Shown: positions 8,976 to 15,695, counted from the stretch's first letter. The stretch: 15,726 bases of DNA from an uncultured Victivallales bacterium (GCA_903834675.1 CAILKC010000453.1:1-15726), one strand, 5' to 3'. The notes: a model not told the origin generated them from the letters alone. Numbers and translations: made by a program.

Positions 8976-9533
8976 ATGAGCCCCCACTTTGGTGTAGCGA
9001 CGGTCCTGGTGATCACGACCGCCCTGGCGGCAGAGCCGCTGGCCGGTGTCTATGCTTTCAACGTCAAGGACGCCGAGGGCAAGCTGGTGGCCTTGAAGCA
9101 GTACGAGGGCAAGGTGCTGCTGATCGTCAATGTGGCCAGCAAGTGCGGCTTCACCTCGCAGTATGAAGGCCTCCAGGCGCTCCATGAGAAGTACGCGGCT
9201 CAGGGGCTGGTGATCCTGGGTTTCCCGTGCAATCAGTTCAAGAGTCAGGAACCCGGCACGAATGCCGAGATTCAGACCTTCTGCAAGACCACCTATGGAG
9301 TCACCTTCCCGATCATGGGTAAGATCGAGGTCAATGGCGAGAGTGCGGATCCACTCTATGTTCACCTCACCTCGCAGGTGCCCGGCATCCTGGGCTCCGA
9401 GGCCATCAAGTGGAACTTCACGAAGTTTCTGGTGGACCGCCGCGGTAAGGTGGTGGAGCGTTACGGTTCTCCGACCTCACCGGCAGCGTTGGCAAAACCG
9501 ATCGAGAAGCTGTTGGCGCCGCCGCAGCTCTGA
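8976..9533 (+). CDS. Exported glutathione/thioredoxin peroxidase family protein
   Basis: The 185-residue protein reduces peroxides by a thiol mechanism. A signal peptide-like start (MSPHFGVATVLVITTALAA) precedes a mature glutathione peroxidase fold, so it probably acts in the periplasm. Visible motifs are NVASKCGFT with the peroxidatic Cys57, LGFPCNQF with Gln87, and IKWNFTKF with Trp146 and Asn147, which together make the catalytic Cys-Gln-Trp-Asn set. Cys103 (FCKTTYGVTFP) is placed as a resolving cysteine, which suggests a thioredoxin-dependent enzyme rather than one using glutathione. It contains cysteine, not selenocysteine. GAGAGGAA (8963-8970) lies 5 bases before the ATG. The gene lies 128 bases after the DUF748 gene and 71 bases before the DUF481 gene. 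The preceding gap shows no obvious terminator, so a shared transcript is possible. Confidence 0.92.
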   Translation: MSPHFGVATVLVITTALAAEPLAGVYAFNVKDAEGKLVALKQYEGKVLLIVNVASKCGFTSQYEGLQALHEKYAAQGLVILGFPCNQFKSQEPGTNAEIQTFCKTTYGVTFPIMGKIEVNGESADPLYVHLTSQVPGILGSEAIKWNFTKFLVDRRGKVVERYGSPTSPAALAKPIEKLLAPPQL

Positions 9534-9604
9534 CTCGGCAGAGCTTGCGCTTCGGTCGGAAGGATTTGTGGTGGTGCTCGAGAGCGCTAAGGAGAGTGGC
9601 AGAC

Positions 9605-10648
9605 GTGAACAGCCGTTGTATAGGGGTGGCGGCCATGCTCGTCGCCGTCTGGGTCGCGGCGGCGAAGGCCCGGGCCGACGTCGTGGTGCTCGAGAACGGC
9701 TCCCGGCTGGTCGGCACGGTCATCAGCCTCGCCCCCGGCCAGGTCGTCCTGAGCACGGACTACGCAGGCACCCTGACCCTGGCCTCCAAGCGCATCGTGG
9801 ACCTCCGCACGGAGACGCCGCTGCATGTCGTCTTTGCCGATGGCTGGCGTGTCGTTGGGACCCTGGCGACCGAGACGTCCGGGCCGATCCTGCGCACCGC
9901 GTCGGGCCCCCTGACGATCGCCGACCTGCCGGCGGTGACGGCGGTGTGGCCGGAGGGTCAGCCGGACCCGACTCTGGCGCCACCCCCCGGGCGCCGGTGG
10001 ACCCACGAGGTCGCCGTTGACCTTGCCGGCAGGACAGGTAACTCCCGCAAGGTCCGCCTTGGCGGCTCCGCCAGATCCGTTCTCAGCGGCCCCGATGATA
10101 GGACCGCCCTCTACCTGCGCAGCGCCCTGGCTGAAGAGGACGGCAAGGAGACCGAGGACGAACTCATCGGCGGCACGGACTATGAGCGCGCCCTCACCAA
10201 GCGGCACCTGTGGTACGCCCGAGCAGAGGTGGAGCGAGACGACATCGAAGCCCTTGACCTGCGGACCACCGCCGCGGCCGGCTATGGGTACTACTTCATC
10301 AAGCAGGACCCGGACTCGCTGCGCGCTCGTGTCGGCGTTCAGTACCGACATGAGGATTACCAGTCCGGCCGTACCCAAGACACCCTGGCGGCAGAGTTTG
10401 GCGCCCGTTACGAGGCGACCCTGTGGACCTGGGGCAAGCTGGTCAGCGAGATCACCTGCGCCCCGGCCTTCGACGACCTCTCGAACTACCGGGTGGACCA
10501 CTTCAGCGCTCTGGACATCCCCCTGAGCAGCACGAAACACTGGACCCTGCGCCTGGGTGTCACCAACAGCTACAACAGCACTCCCGCCGAAGACCTGAAG
10601 CGGTTGGAGACCACCTACATGGCGCGCCTGGTGCTGAAGCTGCCCTGA
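9605..10648 (+). CDS. Exported DUF481 (YdiY-like) protein
   Basis: The product is 347 residues if translation begins at GTG 9605, which follows AAGGAG (9589-9594). A start at ATG 9545 would put 20 poorly fitting residues before the signal sequence. The signal peptide ends at AKARA (residue 24). Residues 25-117 hold two similar short beta units (VVVLENGSRLVGTV... and HVVFADGWRVVGTL...). From about 130 a DUF481-type beta barrel follows, with WTHEVAVDLAGRTGNS, WYARAEVERDD and a closing alternating beta pattern to LVLKLP. YdiY-family proteins are considered outer membrane beta-barrel proteins of unknown role, sometimes salt or acid induced in enterobacteria. The stop is followed by 39 bases and then the converging GRE gene, without a clear terminator hairpin. 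Family level is sound; function is not known. Confidence 0.82.
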   Translation: MNSRCIGVAAMLVAVWVAAAKARADVVVLENGSRLVGTVISLAPGQVVLSTDYAGTLTLASKRIVDLRTETPLHVVFADGWRVVGTLATETSGPILRTASGPLTIADLPAVTAVWPEGQPDPTLAPPPGRRWTHEVAVDLAGRTGNSRKVRLGGSARSVLSGPDDRTALYLRSALAEEDGKETEDELIGGTDYERALTKRHLWYARAEVERDDIEALDLRTTAAAGYGYYFIKQDPDSLRARVGVQYRHEDYQSGRTQDTLAAEFGARYEATLWTWGKLVSEITCAPAFDDLSNYRVDHFSALDIPLSSTKHWTLRLGVTNSYNSTPAEDLKRLETTYMARLVLKLP

Positions 10649-10687
10649 GCGCCACGGCCCTGCGGCTTGCCCCCTCGGAGCCCGCCT

Positions 10688-12826
10688 TCAGAACGCCTGG
10701 AATTCCGTACGCAGGATCACTTCGTCCTGCATCTGTGGCGACAGCCGCACGAAGTAGTCGGTGTAGCCGCCGATGCGGACCACCAAGTCACGGTACGCCT
10801 CAGGGCGCTGACGCGCCGAGCGCAGCTGTGCCGCGTCCGCCACATTCACCTGCGTCTCAAAACCACCCCGGCGCAGGAAGGTGACGATGAGATCACGCAG
10901 CCGGCCACGTGCGCCACCCTCCGCAAACAGCGCCCGGGTGAACTTCATGTTGTAGGCCGCGCCACCGATGAGCGGGCTATGGTCCCATGAGGTGGTGGAC
11001 AGGATGGCGGTCGTGGGACCACAACGCTCTCGGCCCTGCGCGGGTCCGCAACCATCCGCGAACGGGAAGCCGGCCTGGCGCCCGTCCGGCGTTGCCCCGC
11101 ACTCGCGGCCGAGGCGCTCGTGCATGATCCAACAGAAGGCCCCCGGCACAAAATGCGCGCCGTCGGGCAGCACCCGCTGGCGGGCGCACTCGCTGGCGGC
11201 AAAGCCGATGATGTCGGCCAGAAGGCCATCCACCCGGGCCTCGCCGTTGCCGTACTTGGGATAGGCCAGAAAGCGCCGCCGTTCGGCCTCCTGTTCGGCG
11301 AAGTCCGTCCGCAGTAGCTCGCTGAGACGGGCCCACGACAGCCGCCCGGAGCCGTAGACCTCTTCCCGGATGACCTCCAGGGAGTCCGCCAGGTTGGCCA
11401 GCCCCACAAAGGAACACTCAACCCAGTTGTAGACCGCGCCGCCGTCGTCAATGTCCCGCTGGCGGGCGCTGCAATCCCGCGTAAAGACGCTCTGTAAGGG
11501 CTTGCGGCCGTGTCGGCGACGACTTTCCCGCTGGCGGTTCTGCTCCGCCACGGCGGTGTCAATCCGAGCGCCCAAACGGGCCCGATAGGCAGCGAGAAAA
11601 GCGTCGAAGCTCGCCGCCGGCGCCACCGCCGTAGCCTGCGCCGCGACTTCCTCCAACAGCAGCCCCGGCGTACTGAAGTAGGGCGAGGCCACCCAGACGT
11701 TGCTGGCCGCCACCGGAGTGATTTCAACGCAGGTCGAGTTGATGTAGTTGCAGGCATCCGAGGCCGGTACGCCCAGCCGAGCCAGGCCGCGTTGAATGGT
11801 CTCGTCGCCGAAAAAGGCCACGTTGCAGAGGCCCTCGGCAATCAGCTCAACCCCCAGTTCCGTCATGGCCGCCGGCGTCCCCTCGTGCCAGCAGATGCCC
11901 ACGGTCGGGTAGACTAGCCGCGTGCGCCGTAACGCCTCCAGGCAGAGGTACGAAAGCGGGTTACTGACATCCTTGCCGTGCTCGTCCCGGCCCCCCACCA
12001 TCACGCTCATTGCCAGGCCATCGGGGATATACTCGTTCACCAGGAGGTACAGGCTCTCGAGCAGTGCCAGGGCCTCGGCATCGTCCAGCGTCCCCGCGGC
12101 CCGCTCCCGCTCGTAGTACGGTAACAGCACCCGATCCAGATGACCCGGCACCACCAGGTAGACCTGCTCGCCGAGCATCACCCCGAGGTCCATGAACCAG
12201 GTCAACTGCACGGCGTCGCGGAAGCTCCGTGGCGGCAGGTGTGCCAAGCGTCGGCAGGACAGGGCGATCGCCTCGAGTTCGTGGCGCCGTCCCGGCGTGG
12301 CCTCGTCCAGCCACGACTCCGCGGTCACCGCGGCGTGCTCGATCATCTCGCTGAAGCCCCGCAGTGCCTGCATGAAGGAAGCGAGCGCCTCGGCGCTCTC
12401 TCCCGTGGCGGTGTCGAGGCGTGTTGCCAGGTCGGCCAGCATCCCATCGATGCCGTGGGCGAAGATGCGACCCCGCTCCAGCTCGCAGTGTCCGGTCTGC
12501 CCGCCAGGACTCGGAAAGGCGGCAACCTCGGCGCGCGCCTGGGCCGCGTCCGCCGCCTCGTCGGGCCGAGCTGGCGCCAGCCGGCCTACCAGCAGTTCGT
12601 ACTCATCAAGCTCAAAGCGTACACTGCACAGCCGTTCCCGGACGACAACGCCTTTGCGTACCTGCCACGAGGCCACCTCGGCACTGGCCCGCAACGCCCG
12701 CGCCGAGGCCGTGATGGGATCAGGCTTCGGTTGAATCTTGCGCTCAAAACAGCGCTGCCGAAGAGCCTGAATACGCTCAGAATGACGCTCGGAACCGATG
12801 ACGCCTGCGGAGGTTGACATAGGCAT
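10688..12826 (-). CDS. Glycyl radical enzyme, PFL-like family, substrate unknown (dehydratase/lyase type)
   Basis: The 712-residue protein is a complete but short member of the pyruvate formate-lyase superfamily (usual length 750-850). The active-site loop reads NYINSTCVEITP, with thiyl Cys366 and general-base Glu368. The CVE motif is that of glycerol, diol, choline and hydroxyproline eliminases, not the CC pair of true PFL. GATPDGRQAGFPFADG and GRERCGPTTAILS form the usual C-terminal barrel elements. The radical loop is VVRIGGYTDYFVRLSPQ with Gly687. Such enzymes are cytosolic, oxygen sensitive, and need a radical SAM activase, encoded two genes away. The ATG at 12826 follows AAAGG with a 9-base gap; a second ATG lies two codons later. 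A -10-like TATATT (12870-12865) lies upstream, next to a 41-bp repeat. No shell-protein genes are present. Which molecule it cleaves cannot be told from sequence. Confidence 0.9.
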   Translation of the reverse strand: MPMSTSAGVIGSERHSERIQALRQRCFERKIQPKPDPITASARALRASAEVASWQVRKGVVVRERLCSVRFELDEYELLVGRLAPARPDEAADAAQARAEVAAFPSPGGQTGHCELERGRIFAHGIDGMLADLATRLDTATGESAEALASFMQALRGFSEMIEHAAVTAESWLDEATPGRRHELEAIALSCRRLAHLPPRSFRDAVQLTWFMDLGVMLGEQVYLVVPGHLDRVLLPYYERERAAGTLDDAEALALLESLYLLVNEYIPDGLAMSVMVGGRDEHGKDVSNPLSYLCLEALRRTRLVYPTVGICWHEGTPAAMTELGVELIAEGLCNVAFFGDETIQRGLARLGVPASDACNYINSTCVEITPVAASNVWVASPYFSTPGLLLEEVAAQATAVAPAASFDAFLAAYRARLGARIDTAVAEQNRQRESRRRHGRKPLQSVFTRDCSARQRDIDDGGAVYNWVECSFVGLANLADSLEVIREEVYGSGRLSWARLSELLRTDFAEQEAERRRFLAYPKYGNGEARVDGLLADIIGFAASECARQRVLPDGAHFVPGAFCWIMHERLGRECGATPDGRQAGFPFADGCGPAQGRERCGPTTAILSTTSWDHSPLIGGAAYNMKFTRALFAEGGARGRLRDLIVTFLRRGGFETQVNVADAAQLRSARQRPEAYRDLVVRIGGYTDYFVRLSPQMQDEVILRTEFQAF

Positions 12827-12886
12827 GATCCGATACCTTTGTGAATGTCCTTGGCTGGCCGCACAATATACTCACTGCACAGCGTA

Positions 12887-12927
12887 ACCGCTGCTCCACG
12901 CCTGGCGCCCGTCTGGCGCGAGGCGGA
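12887..12927. repeat. 41-bp palindromic direct repeat, copy 1
   Basis: This 41-base unit is identical to the one at 13069-13109. Inside it, arms CGCCTGGCGCC (12899-12909) and GGCGCGAGGCG (12915-12925) pair over 11 positions with one G-G mismatch around a CGTCT loop. It sits directly upstream of the possible GRE -10 box. Confidence 0.85.
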
Positions 12928-13062
12928 ATAGCGAGGCCGTCCCTGACCGTCTCTTCCGCCCGCAGGGCGTGGAGGTCGGCGGGCCGTCATGCCAGAGGGC
13001 AGGACTTCCGCCGTCTCTGGATGGGGATACGGCGGGGACCGCCGGCTCCAGGGGGGACGGTC

Positions 13063-13119
13063 GAGCCGACCGCTGCTCCACGCCTGGCGCCCGTCTGGCG
13101 CGAGGCGGACCGTCGGCTC
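13063..13119. repeat. 41-bp repeat copy 2 nested in an 8-bp outer inverted repeat
   Basis: The copy at 13069-13109 is identical to 12887-12927 and holds the same inner hairpin (13081-13091 with 13097-13107). Here it is enclosed by GAGCCGAC (13063-13070) and GTCGGCTC (13112-13119), a perfect 8-bp inverted repeat that the first copy lacks. The whole 57-bp unit could form a two-level stem, resembling REP or small palindromic mobile repeats. Confidence 0.8.
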
Positions 13120-13210
13120 CAGTGTGCCTACCACCCGGAAAAGGAAACCGCCCAGCTCCCACCCCGCCGCGGGAGTTGTCGCAGCGTGGAAGGTGATCCA
13201 TAGTTCTCTC

Positions 13211-13249
13211 GATGCCGACGGGTTCATCCTCACGACCCCGTCGGCCATC
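13211..13249 (+). promoter_or_regulatory. Strong stem-loop in the leader of the L7/L12-like gene
   Basis: GATGCCGACGGG (13211-13222) pairs with CCCGTCGGCCATC (13237-13249): nine continuous pairs, one bulged C, then three more, with a 14-base loop. It ends 11 bases before the AGGAGG ribosome binding site. It has no U-tract on either strand, so a simple terminator is unlikely; a translation-control or transcript-stability element fits better. Confidence 0.5.
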
Positions 13250-13275
13250 TTACCAACCCGAGGAGGCCAATCGCC

Positions 13276-13572
13276 ATGACGGACAAACTGACGGCTGCGC
13301 AGGTCGCGCAGATCGAGGCCGCTCTGGCCAGGGGGGAAAAGATCTCTGCCATCAAGCTCTACCGGGATTTCACCGGTGTGGGCCTGAAGGAATCGAAGGA
13401 GGTCATCGATCAACGGTCGGGCGAATTGCTCCAGCGCGACCCGGTCACCTACGCCAAACTGGCGAAGCGCGGCAGCGGCTGCGCCTCGGTCATCGCCCTC
13501 GGGCTGGCGGCTGCGGCCGTTGCCTTGTGGGTGTGGCGGTCGGCCATCACGCAGATCCCGGCCGCTCGTTGA
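13276..13572 (+). CDS. Small membrane protein with ribosomal L7/L12 C-terminal-like domain
   Basis: The 98-residue protein has an N-terminal helix ([16 protein letters not shown]) and then [20 protein letters not shown] (23-42), which closely follows the helix-turn-helix signature of the L7/L12 C-terminal domain that recruits translation factors. The L7/L12 N-terminal dimerisation domain and hinge are absent, so it is not the ribosomal stalk protein. Residues about 69-88 ([19 protein letters not shown]) form one membrane segment, leaving a short tail, so the domain would be tail-anchored, probably facing the cytosol. Such stand-alone proteins occur in several high-GC phyla without known role. 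AGGAGG lies 9 bases before the ATG. Its last 26 bases overlap the converging activase gene, and it faces away from the GRE gene. Confidence 0.75.
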   Translation: MTDKLTAAQVAQIEAALARGEKISAIKLYRDFTGVGLKESKEVIDQRSGELLQRDPVTYAKLAKRGSGCASVIALGLAAAAVALWVWRSAITQIPAAR

Positions 13573-14464
13573 GGATCGGCACGCCCAGCGCCAGCAGGGC
13601 CTCGATCCAGCCCTCGACGGTCTCCCGCGTCGGCGCCTCTGCCCGAGCCCGTTCGTCCGGGTTTACCCCGAGACGCTCCAGCTTGCCCTCGCCTAGGCGG
13701 TGGTAGGGCATGATCTCAAAGCCGACGGCGCGCGGCAGGCAGCGGGCCAGTCGCGCCACCCCGGCAAAGTGTTCCGGAATATCGTTGAGCCCGGGAATCA
13801 AGGGCAGCCGTACCAGCACCGCCGCTCCGCCGTCATGCAGCCGTTGCAGGTTTTCGAGGATGCCTTCATTGGGCACGCCGGTGAGCTGCCGGTGGCGCTG
13901 CGAGTCGGTCTCCTTCACGTCGTAGAGAAACAGATCGATGAAGGGCCGGATACGCTCAAGCTGCTCGTAGGGCGCGAAGCCGCTGGTCTCGATGCAGCAG
14001 TGCAGGCGCTCCGCTTTGGCGCGCTCCAGCAACTCCGCGCAGAAGTCGATCTGCAACAGCGGCTCGCCGCCCGAGAGCGTCATGCCGCCCCCGCTGGTCT
14101 CGTAGAAGGGCCGGTCTTTGAGCACCTCGTGCAGCACCTCCTCGACGCCCATCTCGCGGCCGATCATCTCGAGCGCCTCGGCGTAGCATTTTTCGGTGCA
14201 GGCGCCGCAGACCTTGCAGGCCTGCCGCGCGAGCGTGTGCCGCTCCGCCTCCAGATGATGCGCCTGCTGCGGACAGCGCTGAAAACAGAAGCCACAGCCG
14301 ATGCAGCGGTCCGGCGAAAACGAGAGTTGCGGCGTGCGCAGATTCGACTCGGGATTGTGACACCAGCGACAGCGCAACGGACAGCCCTTGAGGAAGACCG
14401 TCGTCCGGATGCCAGGGCCATCATGAATGCTGAATTTCTGAAGGTCGAAGACCGTGCCGGTCAT
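13547..14464 (-). CDS. Glycyl radical enzyme activating enzyme (radical SAM, with two extra 4Fe-4S motifs)
   Basis: This 305-residue protein uses S-adenosylmethionine to put the glycyl radical on its partner GRE. The radical SAM cluster is CPLRCRWC (Cys28, 32, 35), after [17 protein letters not shown], a hallmark of PFL-type activases. Two ferredoxin motifs follow: [11 protein letters not shown] (54-64) and [11 protein letters not shown] (83-93). SGGEP (131-135) binds the SAM amino group. PFL activase itself lacks the ferredoxin insert, while dehydratase and lyase activases carry it, which agrees with the CVE motif in the nearby GRE. I chose ATG 14464 because GGCGGGGTGATC precedes it directly and family members begin here; an ATG at 14503 would add 13 residues and overlap the aldolase gene. 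The gap after the aldolase stop is 35 bases, so the two are probably cotranscribed. Confidence 0.93.
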   Translation of the reverse strand: MTGTVFDLQKFSIHDGPGIRTTVFLKGCPLRCRWCHNPESNLRTPQLSFSPDRCIGCGFCFQRCPQQAHHLEAERHTLARQACKVCGACTEKCYAEALEMIGREMGVEEVLHEVLKDRPFYETSGGGMTLSGGEPLLQIDFCAELLERAKAERLHCCIETSGFAPYEQLERIRPFIDLFLYDVKETDSQRHRQLTGVPNEGILENLQRLHDGGAAVLVRLPLIPGLNDIPEHFAGVARLARCLPRAVGFEIMPYHRLGEGKLERLGVNPDERARAEAPTRETVEGWIEALLALGVPILNERPGSA

Positions 14465-14499
14465 GATCACCCCGCCTGAGTTCACCGTCGACGCCCGCC

Positions 14500-15414
14500 T
14501 CAACCCGCCATCAGCACTGCCGCATTCCCGGCCACGCCGAGCTCATCGCGGAGCTGCTCGATGGCGGCATGGTAGACGCCCTCGGCGGCAGCCTTGGGGT
14601 CGTTGACCTTCAACGCCGCTTCGTAGGGTTGCCGTATGGCGGTGCCGATGTTGATCTTGGCGATGCCGTTACGGATGGAGTCCTGCAGGAACTCGCGCCG
14701 GATGCCGCTGCCGCCGTGCAACACCAGCGGAATGCCCACTGCCTCCCGGATGGCCGCCAGATGCCGGAGGTTCAGCCGGGCCGGCGTCTTCTTGTCAGCC
14801 CGGGCAGCCGTGATGGCGCCATGGACGTTGCCGATCGCCACCGAGAGCCAGTCCACCCCGGTCTCGCGCACAAAGCGTAACGCTTCGGCGACGTCCGTGA
14901 AGCCGCGCCCACTGGCGAACAGTTCTTCATACGGCGGCAGGGGCCCGGCTTCGTGACCCAGCACCGCGCCCAGTTCGGCCTCCACCGGGAGGCCGGCCGC
15001 GTGCGCCAGGTCCACCACCCGCCGGGTGACGGCAATGTTCTCCGCCAGAACCAGACGGGAACCGTCCACCATCACCGACTCGTAACCGGCCGCAATCGCC
15101 CGGCCGATCACCTCCATGTAGTCAACCGGGAGCTGGTCCTCGTCAATGACCGGGCAGTGATCCAGGTGCAGCCGCGTAAAGCACTCGTCCTTGACCTGCG
15201 CGTAGGTGTCGCGGATGGCTTCCAGGCTGCCCGCTTGAAACTTCTCCCACTCCAGGCGCGCCACCGTGATCAGACCCACGGTACGGGTGTCGCGCAACGC
15301 CCGCACCACCGGCGCCATCATGTCGTGGTATGGGATGTTGAAGGCCGGAATGGCTGTGCCGAGGCGCAGTGCCGCGCTCATCAGGGCGCCGGTAGAGGGA
15401 TGCGTGTCTGTCAT
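14500..15414 (-). CDS. Class II ketose-bisphosphate aldolase (fructose/tagatose-bisphosphate aldolase family)
   Basis: The 304-residue enzyme should cleave a ketose (bis)phosphate into dihydroxyacetone phosphate and an aldehyde using zinc. The motifs are in order: AFNIPYHD near the N-terminus, HLDHC (Asp85 catalytic, His86 zinc), [13 protein letters not shown] (145-157), AIGNVHG (His198 zinc), VLHGGSG (His233 zinc, phosphate loop) and KINIGTAIR (phosphate binding). Length and motifs fit GatY/KbaY-like class II enzymes; the exact sugar is not clear. I chose ATG 15414 because it gives the normal family N-terminus. An upstream ATG at 15504 adds 30 unrelated residues, and 15381 is also possible. 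No Shine-Dalgarno sequence is visible, but a -10-like GATACT (15429-15424) lies 9 bases upstream, so the message may be nearly leaderless. It is the first gene of a probable operon with the GRE activase. Confidence 0.88.
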   Translation of the reverse strand: MTDTHPSTGALMSAALRLGTAIPAFNIPYHDMMAPVVRALRDTRTVGLITVARLEWEKFQAGSLEAIRDTYAQVKDECFTRLHLDHCPVIDEDQLPVDYMEVIGRAIAAGYESVMVDGSRLVLAENIAVTRRVVDLAHAAGLPVEAELGAVLGHEAGPLPPYEELFASGRGFTDVAEALRFVRETGVDWLSVAIGNVHGAITAARADKKTPARLNLRHLAAIREAVGIPLVLHGGSGIRREFLQDSIRNGIAKINIGTAIRQPYEAALKVNDPKAAAEGVYHAAIEQLRDELGVAGNAAVLMAG

Positions 15415-15423
15415 GGTAGAGGT

Positions 15424-15467
15424 AGTATCCGATTGTCCCGTGCCATGGTGCACTGCCTTTGCTGCAC
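15424..15467 (-). promoter_or_regulatory. Possible near-leaderless promoter with overlapping inverted repeat
   Basis: On the minus strand GATACT (15429-15424) is a 4/6 match to a -10 box and lies 9 bases before the aldolase ATG. No good -35 box is present at the right distance. An inverted repeat GTGCA/TGCAC (15448-15452 with 15463-15467) lies just upstream, where an activator or repressor could act. Confidence 0.3.
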
Positions 15468-15614
15468 GAGCGAGTACACCCTTCGACCGTGCGGTCCTGG
15501 TCAAACCCTGGGCGACGAAAGGCGCAAGTTAGCCTCTATCACGCCACAATGCCATGGCGGCTTCGCAAACCACGCCGACAATATTCGACCTGTGCAATAA
15601 GGGAGTCCGTCTGG

Positions 15615-15695
15615 AGCGCTGAAGGCGCGCTGCCATACCAGCCCAGGGCAACGCCCTGGGAATAGGACGGTTATGGGTTTGAGCCCTGTAGGGGC
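15615..15695. repeat. Cluster of three GC-rich hairpins, probable dispersed repeat element
   Basis: AGCGC/GCGCT (15615-15619 with 15627-15631), CCCAGGGC-AAC-GCCCTGGG (15642-15660, a perfect 8-bp stem with a 3-base loop) and GCCCT-GTA-GGGGC (15683-15695) follow each other in 81 bases. From memory, sequences of this kind (a palindrome around CCCAGGGCAACGCCCTGGG) recur between genes in planctomycete-like and related metagenomic genomes. I could not check this, and only one copy lies in the window. Confidence 0.5.

Larger units (their letters stand above)
12827..13275. other. Gene-free spacer rich in hairpins, between GRE and L7/L12-like genes
   Basis: No credible gene is present in these 449 bases; the open frames here are low-complexity products of GC-rich repeats. 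It holds the GRE promoter side (TATATT on the minus strand at 12870-12865), two copies of a 41-bp repeat, further inverted repeats (TGCC/GGCA at 12990-13001; CCGCCGT/ACGGCGG at 13008-13014 and 13029-13035), an imperfect repeat GACCG(C/T)CGGCTCCAG (13037-13051, 13108-13122), a leader hairpin and the L7/L12-like ribosome binding site AGGAGG (13261-13266). Confidence 0.8.

Noticed and set aside
9587..10540. 317-codon leftward open frame
   Set aside because: It is antisense to the DUF481 gene, which has a signal peptide and family pattern.
10688..12826. True pyruvate formate-lyase (pflB)
   Set aside because: The active-site motif is CVE rather than a Cys-Cys pair, and the activase carries the extra clusters that PFL activase lacks.
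12887..13119. CRISPR array
   Set aside because: There are only two copies, 182 bp apart, with no regular spacers and no cas genes.
12841..13203. 120-codon rightward open frame in the spacer
   Set aside because: It is made mainly of the palindromic repeats read in one frame, without a ribosome binding site or family match.
13211..13249. Intrinsic terminator
   Set aside because: The stem is strong, but neither strand has a following U-tract, and on the plus strand it lies directly before a ribosome binding site.
12586..13413. 275-codon leftward open frame spanning the repeats
   Set aside because: Its product repeats RLAPDGRQAWSSG because it reads through the 41-bp repeats, overlaps the GRE gene in another frame, and has no domain.
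13276..13572. Ribosomal protein L7/L12 (rplL)
   Set aside because: The N-terminal dimerisation domain and hinge are absent, a membrane segment is present, and no rplJ or rpoB is adjacent.
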